From NCBI RefSeq assembly GCF_006538345.1, contig NZ_BJKL01000008.1:157767-221766 (forward strand): DNA of 64,000 nt. Direction: 5' to 3'. The number at the start of each line of letters is the position of its first letter. The stretch's first letter is position 1. The position numbers were made by a program, and so were the translations under genes. The DNA comes from Alteromonas sp. KUL49 (GTDB lineage: Bacteria; Pseudomonadota; Gammaproteobacteria; Enterobacterales; Alteromonadaceae). Below the pieces are notes generated by a model. The model did not search any database and had not been told where the DNA came from. It worked only from the letters and a program-made list of their open reading frames with translations. This document shows positions 1-8,821 of this stretch, piece by piece.

Positions 1-205
1 ATTAAACCAAAAATCAAAAACCTTTTAATATCATAAACTTAAGCGCAAACCACCAATTCTAAAGTACAGGTTTTGTCCGTTTATGGTGCATAGGAACGTA
101 TACAAGCGGTGCAAAAACGGAGAATTTTTAATCGATTCCACTTTTTGTTTCAATTGGTTAACATAACGCCAAGCAACCACAAGTTGTAAACGAAGGAAAA
201 GCAGG

Positions 206-955
206 ATGTTCAGTGTTTCGGGTATCAAAAAGGCATGCTTTGCTGGACTAATGCTTTTAGCCACTCATAACCTTTGCGCTAGCGAGCCGCTTTACTATAA
301 CCTTGGGACCACTGGAAGTTCCGTACCCTATGAAAACGCGGTAGATGATGCAAGACCAGGAATATTCGTAGAAATCCTTCCGTTAATTATGGACCGAGCG
401 GGTATAGAAACCAGCAAAGTGATGCTTTCAACCCAACGAGCCATGCGCGCTTTTCAAAACGGTGGACTGGATTTTGATTTCTTTAGTCCTAGTTGGCTAT
501 CTGAAGACGAAAAAAACCACGACTTTGTATTCACAGACCCGATATTAACGATAACAGAGTACTTCATCACACGCCCTGCGATGGCGCCTCAATACGCAAG
601 TATCGACCACATTCACGGTAACATTGTTGGGACAATATCAGGATACGTCTACTTCGATGACGACAAGTTTGACCGACTGGATTTTTTGTCAGAAAAAACG
701 TTAATACTTGGGTTAGGTAAAGGTCGGGTCGACATAGCTATCATGGAAGAAGCTGCAGCGAGATACTGGTCTGCCAAACACGGTATACCTATTACTTTTG
801 GTCCGGTGCACACTACCGGTGAGATGGCACTTCGGTTACACAAAAAGCACGCGGATAAAGTCCCTCAAATAAATGCGATTATTGCGGAGCTTCACCAAAG
901 TGGAGAATTTGACCGTATTATTCAAAAGTACGCCGACTTAAGTGGCGTACGTTAA
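206..955 (+). CDS. periplasmic substrate-binding protein, SBP_bac_3 type
   Basis: The 249-residue product begins with a signal peptide (KKACFAGLMLLATHNLCAS, cleavage near residue 26). The mature part fits the family-3 extracellular solute-binding fold used for polar amino acids: an early ligand loop (GTTGSSVPYENA), a PGIFVEILPLIMDRAG helix and a C-terminal segment in which a residue-poor linker leads to INAIIAELHQSGEFDRIIQKYA. An AAGGA-type ribosome site lies just before the ATG. No permease or ATPase gene is next to it, so it could be an orphan binding protein or a sensor-like periplasmic protein. Its stop lies 10 bases from the convergent helicase gene. The ligand cannot be told from sequence. 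Confidence 0.8.
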   Translation: MFSVSGIKKACFAGLMLLATHNLCASEPLYYNLGTTGSSVPYENAVDDARPGIFVEILPLIMDRAGIETSKVMLSTQRAMRAFQNGGLDFDFFSPSWLSEDEKNHDFVFTDPILTITEYFITRPAMAPQYASIDHIHGNIVGTISGYVYFDDDKFDRLDFLSEKTLILGLGKGRVDIAIMEEAAARYWSAKHGIPITFGPVHTTGEMALRLHKKHADKVPQINAIIAELHQSGEFDRIIQKYADLSGVR

Positions 956-965
956 ATTCACCGTA

Positions 966-2321
966 TTACTTTTCTGAATGCGTTTGATTTGATGGCTTGT
1001 TTGCCTTGTTGAATCGGCGTTTACTTGCCGGCTTGCGTCTCTGCTGAGTCGAATCACTCGTCGGTTTATTTCTGGGTTTCGATACGTTTCGTTTTGCGCT
1101 ACGTTCAGACCCGTTTTCTGTTTTTACCTTGGGCTTTTTGGGCTTCTTAGGCTTTTTGGGTGCTGAAAGCTTAGTTACTGGTACGTGAACTGAGGGCTCA
1201 AAGCCTTCGACTTGCGTTCTGGGTAGAAGCTTTTGAATCAGAGTTTCTACATCTTTCAGTGATTGTAATTCTTCGGCACAGACAAACGAGAGTGCTTGAC
1301 CCTGGGCACCGGCGCGCCCAGTTCGCCCAATTCTATGAACATAGTCTGCAGCGGTGTTGGGTAAATCAAAGTTTATAACTACGGGAAGTTCACTAATATC
1401 AATACCACGGGCAGCGATATCCGTAGCAACTAACACATCTATTTCACCCGATTTGAACCCTGCCAGCGCTTTGGTTCTTGCACCTTGGCTCTTATTACCA
1501 TGTATTGCTGCACTGGGTATCTTTGCGCGAGACAACTTTTCGGCAATACGGTTTGCGCCATGTTTAGTGCGACTGAAGACCAAAACTTGCTTCCAACCAT
1601 TTTCCTTAACAAGATGAATCAAGGCTTTTTGTTTTTGCGACTTATCAAGCTCGATAATTTGTTGAGCAATGGCCTCAACGGTCGTATTGGCCGGCGCGGT
1701 TGACACTTGCACGGGATTCTTAGTGATAGATTTGGCAAGGGTCGTGATATCGTCTGAGAAGGTTGCTGAGAACAATAGTGTTTGTCTTCGAGCAGGTAGA
1801 AGTTTAAGAATACGCTTAATATCGTGAATAAATCCCATATCGAGCATTCTGTCGGCTTCGTCCAAAACCAGAGACTCTAGTTGATCAAACTTAACGGCGT
1901 TTTGCTGATATAGATCGAGTAATCGACCTGGTGTTGCGATCAATACATCCACACCACCACGCAATGCCTTCATTTGTGGGTTAATGCCCACACCACCGAA
2001 GACCACAGCAATACGCAAAGGCGCAAATTCACTGAAGCTTCTAACATTCTCTTCCACTTGGGCTGCAAGCTCTCGAGTTGGCGTAAGAACTAACACTTTT
2101 ACTCGATTCGAACGCGCCTTTTGGCCATCAAGCAAGCGGTGGATTAAAGGAAGCGAGAAAGCAGCGGTTTTCCCTGTACCAGTTTGCGCAGCAGCAAGAA
2201 TATCTTTACCTTCCATGATAACGGGAATGGCTTTCTCCTGAATAGGTGAAGGCGCACTATAACCCTGCTTTTCAACTGCTTTTAAAATTGATGGGGCAAG
2301 GCCTAATGAATGGAAAGACAT
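966..2321 (-). CDS. rhlE: DEAD-box ATP-dependent RNA helicase, RhlE group
   Basis: The protein has 451 residues with the full DEAD-box set in order: Q motif region ([12 protein letters not shown], 22-33), Walker A AQTGTGKT (45-52), PTRELA (81-86), DEAD (154-157), SAT (185-187), then the second RecA domain with DIAARGIDI and [11 protein letters not shown] lysine-rich, low-complexity tail (about residue 390 to the end) follows, as in RhlE proteins, and is probably used for RNA binding. It acts in the cytoplasm on structured RNA during ribosome assembly and RNA decay, often important in the cold. It is a single-gene unit convergent with the binding-protein gene. Confidence 0.92.
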   Translation of the reverse strand: MSFHSLGLAPSILKAVEKQGYSAPSPIQEKAIPVIMEGKDILAAAQTGTGKTAAFSLPLIHRLLDGQKARSNRVKVLVLTPTRELAAQVEENVRSFSEFAPLRIAVVFGGVGINPQMKALRGGVDVLIATPGRLLDLYQQNAVKFDQLESLVLDEADRMLDMGFIHDIKRILKLLPARRQTLLFSATFSDDITTLAKSITKNPVQVSTAPANTTVEAIAQQIIELDKSQKQKALIHLVKENGWKQVLVFSRTKHGANRIAEKLSRAKIPSAAIHGNKSQGARTKALAGFKSGEIDVLVATDIAARGIDISELPVVINFDLPNTAADYVHRIGRTGRAGAQGQALSFVCAEELQSLKDVETLIQKLLPRTQVEGFEPSVHVPVTKLSAPKKPKKPKKPKVKTENGSERSAKRNVSKPRNKPTSDSTQQRRKPASKRRFNKANKPSNQTHSEK

Positions 2322-2469
2322 TAATACTCCGGAGAAATTGTTAGCTCAAATGAGGTAGGTAAAATGCGGCTTGGCAGACAGCTATGTTATCAATTAGCCA
2401 ACTGCCTACAAACAGACGTTTAAATCGGCGCGCATGTTAACACCGATCTTGCATACAGGAAACCGCCTT

Positions 2470-2922
2470 CTACTTTACCGGCAACGCAGTTGTGTATTTA
2501 ATTTGTTCCATCGCGAAACTCGACGTTACCTCAACAAGGCTAACTTGAGACACGAGCTTTTTGTAGAAATCGTCAAACGCTTTCATATCGCTCACAATCA
2601 CCTTTAGCATATAATCGTAAACACCACTCATACGGTAAATTTCAACCACCTCTTCAAACTCTGCAGTTTGATTGGCGAATCCATTAAGCCATTCAAAGTC
2701 ATGACTGCCGGTTTTCACCAGTACAAAGACTGTCATAGTTAAGCCTAGTGCCTCTGGATTCACCAAGGTAACTCGCTTTTCAATGATCCCCTTTTGTTCC
2801 ATTCTCTGAATACGCTTCCAGCAGGGTGTCGTGGTTAATGATACTCGTTCCGCAATTTCACTTACCGACAAGGTGCAATCACTTTGCAATAGTCTAAGAA
2901 TAGCTTTGTCTGTCGAATCCAA
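2470..2922 (-). CDS. Lrp/AsnC family transcriptional regulator
   Basis: This is a 150-residue protein of normal Lrp/AsnC length. It has an N-terminal winged-helix region (DKAILRLLQSDCTLSVSEIA, then TTPCWKRIQRM as recognition helix) and a C-terminal RAM ligand-binding domain (VEIYRMSGVYDYMLKVIVSDMKAFDDFY). It is divergent from the cysteine-synthase-like gene with about 136 bases between the starts, where a TTCTATAGAA palindrome and AT-rich flanks look like an Lrp-type operator. It probably controls that gene in response to an amino acid, which is inference from position. Confidence 0.92.
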   Translation of the reverse strand: MDSTDKAILRLLQSDCTLSVSEIAERVSLTTTPCWKRIQRMEQKGIIEKRVTLVNPEALGLTMTVFVLVKTGSHDFEWLNGFANQTAEFEEVVEIYRMSGVYDYMLKVIVSDMKAFDDFYKKLVSQVSLVEVTSSFAMEQIKYTTALPVK

Positions 2923-2946
2923 GATTAATTTTCCACAAAATTAAAA

Positions 2947-2956
2947 TTCTATAGAA
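2947..2956. promoter_or_regulatory. palindrome TTCTATAGAA, candidate Lrp-type operator
   Basis: A perfect 10-base palindrome flanked by A/T runs lies in the gap between the divergent Lrp-type regulator and the cysteine-synthase-like gene. Its position 25 bases upstream of the regulator start fits autoregulation and control of the divergent neighbour. No experimental support; the assignment rests on symmetry and location. Confidence 0.4.
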
Positions 2957-3058
2957 AAATATACCTCACCGAGTTGAATTTGTATAAAAATTGGTAACTT
3001 TTTTTCAAAGCTTCCCTGCCAAAATAGAGGTCAAGATTCACTATTGGCATTGACTCAC

Positions 3059-4024
3059 ATGACAGCATTAAAACAACTCGATACACAAGGCTTTATCTAC
3101 GATGACATTACCCAAACCATTGGTAACACTCCCTTGGTAAGGCTTTCTAGAATAAAGCGTGACTTCTCACTCAACGCTAATATTCTTGCAAAAGTCGAGT
3201 ACTTTAACCCCGCAGGCTCTATTAAAGACCGTCCAGCAATGGCAATGATTGATGCATTGATAGCATCGGACGTTTTTACTGATAGCACCGAGATAATCGA
3301 AGCAACATCTGGCAACAATGGTGTTGCATGTGCTTGGTACTGTGCGATGAAAGGCATACCGCTAACCATCGTAATTCCAGAACATATGTCAATCGAGCGT
3401 CGAAAACTCATCAAACTCTATGGTGCAAAGGTTGTCACCACACCAAAAGCCCTAGGAACGAAAGGGGCAATTGACCACGCGAAAACGCTGATTGCGCAGA
3501 ATAAACACGCGGTCATGCTTGACCAGTTTGCTAATCAGGCAAATCCTCTCATGCACGCCAATGGCACAGCGAAAGAGATTTGGCGAGATACACAAGGCAA
3601 TGTCGACATTATCGTTGCAGGTATTGGTACAGGCGGAACGATTACTGGCATAGCCAGTACATTGAGAGAATACAACCCCAAGATTCAAGTGATTGGGGTG
3701 GAGCCTGCATCATGCCCAGTGCTGACTAAAGGGTACGCTGGTGTACACAAAATTCAGGGGCTGAGCTCTGGCCATGTGCCAGATGTATTAAAAACATCCC
3801 TACTAGATGAAGTCATTGCTATTGAAGATGATCAGGCCATTGAATTTGCACGCTTGTTGGCGCGTAAAGAAAGTCTCCCTGTGGGTATATCTTCAGGTGC
3901 TGCGTTAAAAGCTGCGGTACAAATTAGTCAAAGAGCTGAAAATACTGGGAAAAACATAGTGACAATACTAGCAGACACCGCCGAGCGCTATTTTAGTACA
4001 GAACTCTTCGATGATGAGATTTAG
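3059..4024 (+). CDS. PLP-dependent cysteine synthase-family enzyme
   Basis: The product has about 321 residues and the fold-II PLP features of the CysK/CysM/cystathionine beta-synthase family: TIGNTPLVRL near the N-terminus, PAGSIKDRPA with the Schiff-base lysine, EATSGNNGVA for the substrate loop, and GTGGTITGIA for the phosphate of PLP. It would make cysteine from O-acetylserine and sulfide, or a related beta-replacement. The closing DTAERYFSTELF is typical of cysteine synthases. I chose the ATG at 3059; an in-frame TTG at 3044 is possible, with AGAGG 13 bases before it. The divergent Lrp-type gene suggests amino-acid control. The 3' end overlaps the convergent AraC gene by four bases. Confidence 0.87.
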   Translation: MTALKQLDTQGFIYDDITQTIGNTPLVRLSRIKRDFSLNANILAKVEYFNPAGSIKDRPAMAMIDALIASDVFTDSTEIIEATSGNNGVACAWYCAMKGIPLTIVIPEHMSIERRKLIKLYGAKVVTTPKALGTKGAIDHAKTLIAQNKHAVMLDQFANQANPLMHANGTAKEIWRDTQGNVDIIVAGIGTGGTITGIASTLREYNPKIQVIGVEPASCPVLTKGYAGVHKIQGLSSGHVPDVLKTSLLDEVIAIEDDQAIEFARLLARKESLPVGISSGAALKAAVQISQRAENTGKNIVTILADTAERYFSTELFDDEI

Positions 4025-4965
4025 TTGTTTCCAGTCACTCTTTTGAGCGAAACAGAGGGCGATTCACCAAACTGTTGAGAATATTGCGCAGAAAATCGTC
4101 CGGGATGAGTAATGTTAAAATGCTCGAACACCCCCGTGAGTGAATCAAAACTCCCGGACAGTATAGTTTGCCGTACCTCATTCACTTTTCGGTGAGTGAG
4201 GTATGATTTTGGCAGTACACCCAGCATTGACTTGAATGCATATTCCAATGTTCTTATTGAACAACAACTCGCCTTGGCGAGTTCAGTAATAGGAAGCGCC
4301 CGCTGGTCAGAATACTCACCAATGTATTCAATAGCACGCGATACCGTATCTCGACGAGTATTCACACTCATAGAAGCATTGGAGCACAAGATGTCTGAAA
4401 AAAGCTCTCTCAGTGCGTTAAAAAACATAAACTCAAATTGTTGTTTTTCAACAGGTGACATATCTCCACTCTTCAGGCTTAACTTCTTAAAGTAGTGCCG
4501 AACAAAACGCTTAAATTCATTGAGTTTGTGCAAGGGTAAATCACCATTTCGCAACGCCCTAGCTTGTATGTTGATCTTGGCAATTTCGTCGGCATCGAAA
4601 TGTTGCTTCATAGCCGTAGTATTGAAACAGAAGGTTAAGGTTTCAGAATAGTGAGGGAACCAGCTAAAGGTCTCTTCATTTGGGCTAATAAAGAAGAGTT
4701 TGTTATCTATGATCAGTTTGCCGTCCACATAGAGCTCTACGGCATCGAAGGGTATTATCAAATAATAGTGATCTGGTTCGTTGCAAGCGTGATGTGATAC
4801 GGCATTTTGAGTGTTGCGATAGCCGACCCAAAGGTTAGGCAACACCATTACCTGATGACGATTAATGAAATTTCCACGTTTTAATTGAATAGCATCCATG
4901 TCAACACCAACAAACATGTGTTGATATTCTTCAACAGATTGAAAAATTTCTATATTACTCACCAC
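4021..4965 (-). CDS. AraC family transcriptional regulator
   Basis: The 314-residue protein ends in an AraC/XylS DNA-binding domain with two helix-turn-helix units: LPITELAKASCCSIRTLEYAF and then FDSLTGVFEHFNITHPGRFSAQYSQQFGESPS. The long N-terminal part (about residues 1-200) resembles the cupin-like sensing half seen in AraC-type regulators of the AraC-binding-like class. No clear target is visible. It lies between the cysteine-synthase-like gene (convergent, 4-base overlap) and the GH5 glucanase gene (same strand, 135 bases downstream), so it may or may not belong to the sugar locus. Confidence 0.88.
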   Translation of the reverse strand: MVSNIEIFQSVEEYQHMFVGVDMDAIQLKRGNFINRHQVMVLPNLWVGYRNTQNAVSHHACNEPDHYYLIIPFDAVELYVDGKLIIDNKLFFISPNEETFSWFPHYSETLTFCFNTTAMKQHFDADEIAKINIQARALRNGDLPLHKLNEFKRFVRHYFKKLSLKSGDMSPVEKQQFEFMFFNALRELFSDILCSNASMSVNTRRDTVSRAIEYIGEYSDQRALPITELAKASCCSIRTLEYAFKSMLGVLPKSYLTHRKVNEVRQTILSGSFDSLTGVFEHFNITHPGRFSAQYSQQFGESPSVSLKRVTGNN

Positions 4966-5100
4966 TCTACCGTGTAGTTAAGTGCAATCAAATGGCACGC
5001 CCAATCGAACACACCATTAGATCACACTACAGCTAAAATTTATTGATGCAGATCAACCAACATACATTCAATAACTTACAGCTTCAAGATGACGATTGTA

Positions 5101-6198
5101 TTAATCAACAGTCGGCTTGTATTCCCCTTGAAATACTTGTTTAAAGAACACGCCTTGCTCGGTAGGTTCATATTCCCAATTGGAAATCATTTGCGGCGAC
5201 CATTCTGGGTCGAAAACCCAGGCTATCCAAGAAATGCCTCGCTGTGTCATAAAGTCCATAATACGGGGGCCATAAGTACCATCGTTGTTAATAGTAGGAA
5301 CATGAGCTCCAGGTGCAGACTCGTGAGACCATCCCAACTCAGTAGCAATCATGGGCGCTCGGCTTGCTACAAAACCCCATTGCTGTTGCCAAAGCATAAA
5401 GAAGTTTTCGGTAGTCTGCTCTTTTGGCTTTGCTTTTTGTGGATAAGGGTGAATAGCGTAAGCGATATTCTCTCGCTGAATTGGCATTTGCTTAACTGGC
5501 GACAAATCATAGGCCCAATTGAAACCAGCCACTAAAGGAATAACTTTGGTGTCATAGCTGCGAACAAGATCTATAACGTCTTCCATCATGTCACGCCAAA
5601 CACTCCAATCTGCTCTACCCAAGCTATTGTTACCATTACCTATAAAGTCATTAGTAGGCTCGTTAAACAATTCATACACTGCCATTGTAGGAACATCTTG
5701 ATATCTAAAAGCAACCTGCTGCCAGAACTGTAAAGTCTCGTTAAATGAGGTGTTATACATTGGATGTTGATACAGGTCCGCCTGCATATTACCAATAGAG
5801 TGCCAGTCAACGATAAGGTATAAATCAAGCGCATTCGCCCAGACCACAGCCTCGTCCAACATTTTAAAATAATCGCTTTTTCCTACACTCTTCCACGCCC
5901 CCGGATGAATGGGGAGACGAATGGTATTTGCCCCCCACTCGGCCACTTCTTCGAATATTTCCTTTGACCACTTACCCTGCTGTCTGAGTTTATCAGGGTC
6001 AGCAATACTCACGCCTTTGAACTCAAACGTTTGATGATTTTCATCAACAAACTCTGTCCCACTCACGGTAATGTGTTGTTGAGGTTTCAATGTCGAAACG
6101 TCGAACGTCGACGGGTAGGGCTCTGACCACCATGCGCTATCCTCGGCAACGACAGACCATGAGAAAATCATCAGTAAAAATATCGCGAGTTTTTTCAT
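5101..6198 (-). CDS. secreted glycoside hydrolase family 5 (endoglucanase-like)
   Basis: The 365-residue protein has a signal peptide (KKLAIFLLMIFSWSVVAED) and a GH5 TIM barrel. The visible hallmarks are NTIRLPIHPGAW, VDWHSIG, the acid/base glutamate in ELFNEPT (E180), AIHPYP and the nucleophile glutamate in IATELGW (E287). It would cut internal beta-1,4 links of cellulose or a related glucan or mannan outside the cytoplasm. It lies downstream of the LacI-type gene on the same strand with a 39-base gap and a good ribosome site (AGGAACTAAAG before ATG), so the two are probably co-transcribed. There is no carbohydrate-binding module in this chain. Confidence 0.88.
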   Translation of the reverse strand: MKKLAIFLLMIFSWSVVAEDSAWWSEPYPSTFDVSTLKPQQHITVSGTEFVDENHQTFEFKGVSIADPDKLRQQGKWSKEIFEEVAEWGANTIRLPIHPGAWKSVGKSDYFKMLDEAVVWANALDLYLIVDWHSIGNMQADLYQHPMYNTSFNETLQFWQQVAFRYQDVPTMAVYELFNEPTNDFIGNGNNSLGRADWSVWRDMMEDVIDLVRSYDTKVIPLVAGFNWAYDLSPVKQMPIQRENIAYAIHPYPQKAKPKEQTTENFFMLWQQQWGFVASRAPMIATELGWSHESAPGAHVPTINNDGTYGPRIMDFMTQRGISWIAWVFDPEWSPQMISNWEYEPTEQGVFFKQVFQGEYKPTVD

Positions 6199-6237
6199 CT
6201 TTAGTTCCTTAGCTCAGTCTCACGGGCTTGTTGGTAA

Positions 6238-7239
6238 TTAATTCAGAGGTTGTAGCGACGCTCTATCGATAAAGGTAGGCTCAAACGCACTGTCCTTTTC
6301 AGCGGTGTTGATGTCGTAAACCTCATTGAGAATCTTGCGGCCTGCAGCTTGGCCCATTTCAAAAATTGGATAGTCAACGCTGGCTAATTTGGGATAGGTG
6401 TATGACGCAATATTGGTGTTATCGAACCCGACAATAGACAGCTCATTGGGCAGTGAGATACCGGCGTCACGAGCAGCAGACATTACCCCACAAGCAATTT
6501 CATCGTTACCACAAACAACGGCCGAAAAGTTCACCTTGCGCTGAAGTAGCACGGCAAATGCTTCAGCACCGCTATCTTGAGTAAATTTGGCCTCCACCAC
6601 TAACGATGGGTCGTAGGCAATACCTGACTGCTGTAATGCTTTACAATGACCGTCCCAGCGCTCCCTGGCATCATGTTTTCTCATTGGGCCACTGATATAG
6701 GCGATATTTTTATGCCCTCTGGCAATCACAGCTTGTGTCGCAGCAAATCCGCCTTGTTCGTTATCAAGGCTTATACAGTGCTCAGGGCATGTCGGCAGTT
6801 CACGGTTTAAAATGACTACTGGAGTTTTCCCTCGACAAAGCTCAGCAAGGTATTCATCACTCACCGCTTCCACATGCAGAACCAATGCATCGCAGTTCCT
6901 ATCAATCAGAAATTCAATACCGTCTTTTTCCAGTGATGCATCTCCATGACCTGCGGTAACGATAATATGCTTCTTGTGCGCGCGCAGCTGTGTTTCGACA
7001 GCCCCGGTAAGGGTTCCAAAGAATCCACTGTGAAGTTCACTCACCAAAACACCCACGCAATCTGAGCGCTGTGAGGCCAAAGACTTCGCGATAGTATTTG
7101 GGCGATAATTAAGCTGATTCATGGCATAATGCACTTTCTCTTTGGTTTTTGCCGAAACATTCGGGTGATCATTTAACACCCGAGAAACCGTAGAAACAGC
7201 ACACCCTGCCAATTTTGCAACTTGATAGATTGTAGACAT
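6238..7239 (-). CDS. LacI family transcriptional repressor
   Basis: The 333-residue protein has the LacI helix-turn-helix at the N-terminus (TIYQVAKLAGCAVSTVSRVLND), the hinge helix region (NTIAKSLASQRS) and a periplasmic-binding-protein-like sensor domain (IAYISGPMRKHDARERWDG; SIVGFDNTNIASYTYP). A LacI-type operator half (AGCGCTTCCA) sits directly before its own start, and a full TTGGAA-CCGC-TTCCAA palindrome sits before the divergent transporter. It therefore probably represses both itself with GH5 and the transporter-phosphorylase operon until a sugar from cellulose breakdown is present. Confidence 0.93.
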   Translation of the reverse strand: MSTIYQVAKLAGCAVSTVSRVLNDHPNVSAKTKEKVHYAMNQLNYRPNTIAKSLASQRSDCVGVLVSELHSGFFGTLTGAVETQLRAHKKHIIVTAGHGDASLEKDGIEFLIDRNCDALVLHVEAVSDEYLAELCRGKTPVVILNRELPTCPEHCISLDNEQGGFAATQAVIARGHKNIAYISGPMRKHDARERWDGHCKALQQSGIAYDPSLVVEAKFTQDSGAEAFAVLLQRKVNFSAVVCGNDEIACGVMSAARDAGISLPNELSIVGFDNTNIASYTYPKLASVDYPIFEMGQAAGRKILNEVYDINTAEKDSAFEPTFIDRASLQPLN

Positions 7240-7240
7240 T

Positions 7241-7256
7241 AAAAAAGCGCTTCCAA
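7241..7256. promoter_or_regulatory. LacI-type operator before the repressor gene
   Basis: The bases AAAAAAGCGCTTCCAA lie two bases upstream of the LacI start. The core AGCGCTTCCA shares the CGCTTCCA half with the full operator before the divergent transporter, so it is a likely autoregulatory site. Confidence 0.6.
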
Positions 7257-7414
7257 TATTTTACTGTAACATCAAATTAATACTTACAGTCACATTACCA
7301 AATTTACTCATCTATACCAAGTCAACAAAATTAGGCCACTAGGGAAAGGTAGAGTTTTATCAAACACCATTGTTAATTAATTGTTGATCATATTTGCTTC
7401 TTTGTATAGATTAA

Positions 7415-7432
7415 ATTGGAACCGCTTCCAAT
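7415..7432. promoter_or_regulatory. LacI-type operator before the transporter operon
   Basis: ATTGGAACCGCTTCCAAT is an 18-base near-perfect palindrome with the central CG spaced as in LacI/GalR family operators. It ends 12 bases before the transporter ATG, a position that would block transcription or translation start of the transporter, phosphorylase and gluconokinase genes. Confidence 0.75.
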
Positions 7433-7444
7433 AAAAGAGCAATT

Positions 7445-8821
7445 ATGAATATTCAGTCAAATTCACAAAACGCTGTGCTATCGGTGAAGGAAAAAGTAGC
7501 GTACGCACTAGGTGATACTGCAAGTAATCTTTACTGGCGTCTGTTTGATGTGTTTCTTTTCATTTTTTACACCGACGTTTTTGGTATTCCCGCAGCAACC
7601 GTTGGTACCATGATGCTTGCGGCTAGGCTTGTTGACGCGTTTTCTGATCCGTTCATGGGTGCACTAGCTGATAGAACGAATACGCGCTGGGGTAAATTCC
7701 GCCCGTACTTGCTTTGGGGAGGAATTCCCTTACTCGCTGCGGGTGTTCTCACTTTCACCGTGCCTGACTTAGGTGATTCAGGAAAAGTCATATGGGCTTA
7801 TCTGACCTATATTGCCATGATGCTTGCCTATACCTTTATCAACGTACCTTATGGCGCAATGATGGGTATCATGACAGGTGACACTCAACAACGAACCACA
7901 TTAAGTAGCTTTCGTTTTATTGGTGCATTCAGTGGCGGGACCATTGTTGCTTACTTTACCCCTTCGTTAGTGGAATGGTTAGGCAATGGCGATGTTGAGA
8001 GAGGTTGGCAGCTCACACTTGTGGTGTACGGCACTATCGCACTGATAATGTACACCCTGTGTTTCGCCGCGTGTAAAGAGAGAGTGCATGCTATTGCCCC
8101 GCAATCTCATTCACCTTTTAGAGATATCAAAGATCTACTGAGTAATAAGCCCTGGCTAGTACTATTTGTGCTCGCGTTAGTCATTATGCTGACCATTTCG
8201 ATTCGGGCGAGTTCAGGTACCTTTTACCTCAAATATTTCTTGGAAAGAGAAGACCTGATCAGCAACTACATGACCCTTTACATGATATCGCTTGCGGTTG
8301 GGGCAGCTAGCACTCCCCTACTCACACGCTTCTTCGACAAACGTGTGTTACTCATTGGTTTAATGGTCGTAGTCGCTGTTTTAGCCTGTGCCCAATATTT
8401 TGTAGGTAAAGAGCAGGTGACCCTTCATTTCGCTATTCAAGGGTTGATTGGCTTGTGTCTTGGACCTAAATCGCCCTTGGTGTTTTCTATGTATGCCGAT
8501 ACTGCAGACTATTCTGAATGGCGCACGAATCGACGCTCAACCGCTATGGTATTTTCTGCCGCAGCGTTTTCACAAAAGCTCGGTGGAGCGTTAGCGGGAT
8601 ACATTATCGGTATGGTATTGGGAAGTATGGGATATATGCCAAACATGACCCAGTCTCCGGAGTCTCAGCACGGCATCATTTTACTGATGACAGTCATCCC
8701 CGGCGTATTTGCTTTGGCGGCAGCTGCATGTATTCACTTTTATCCATTGTCATCAGCTCAGCTTGAAAAAGTACAATCTGACTTGGCAAAGCGCAAATTA
8801 GAAGGCCAATATGACACCTAG
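7445..8821 (+). CDS. GPH family sugar:cation symporter (MFS)
   Basis: The 458-residue protein has about 12 hydrophobic segments and the glycoside-pentoside-hexuronide symporter signature: YALGDTASNLYWRLFDVFLFIFYTDVFG at the N-terminus, and RLVDAFSDPFMGALADRTNTRWGKFRPYLLWG after helix 2. It would import an oligosaccharide or sugar acid across the inner membrane with Na+ or H+. It is the first gene after the LacI operator and overlaps the phosphorylase by 11 bases, so translation is coupled. With the phosphorylase and gluconokinase next door, cellobionate or cellobiose is a reasonable guess for the cargo. Confidence 0.88.
   Translation: MNIQSNSQNAVLSVKEKVAYALGDTASNLYWRLFDVFLFIFYTDVFGIPAATVGTMMLAARLVDAFSDPFMGALADRTNTRWGKFRPYLLWGGIPLLAAGVLTFTVPDLGDSGKVIWAYLTYIAMMLAYTFINVPYGAMMGIMTGDTQQRTTLSSFRFIGAFSGGTIVAYFTPSLVEWLGNGDVERGWQLTLVVYGTIALIMYTLCFAACKERVHAIAPQSHSPFRDIKDLLSNKPWLVLFVLALVIMLTISIRASSGTFYLKYFLEREDLISNYMTLYMISLAVGAASTPLLTRFFDKRVLLIGLMVVVAVLACAQYFVGKEQVTLHFAIQGLIGLCLGPKSPLVFSMYADTADYSEWRTNRRSTAMVFSAAAFSQKLGGALAGYIIGMVLGSMGYMPNMTQSPESQHGIILLMTVIPGVFALAAAACIHFYPLSSAQLEKVQSDLAKRKLEGQYDT

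Noticed and set aside
31..264. Minus-strand frame of 77 residues at the left edge
   Set aside because: It overlaps the start and signal-peptide region of the binding-protein gene, has no ribosome site and shows no family pattern.
5089..5535. Plus-strand frame of 148 residues opposite the GH5 gene
   Set aside because: It lies fully within the reverse strand of a clear GH5 enzyme and has no domain or ribosome site.
7241..7432. CRISPR-like or tandem repeat from the recurring CGCTTCCA
   Set aside because: There are only two sites, each placed before a gene start, and they fit LacI operators.
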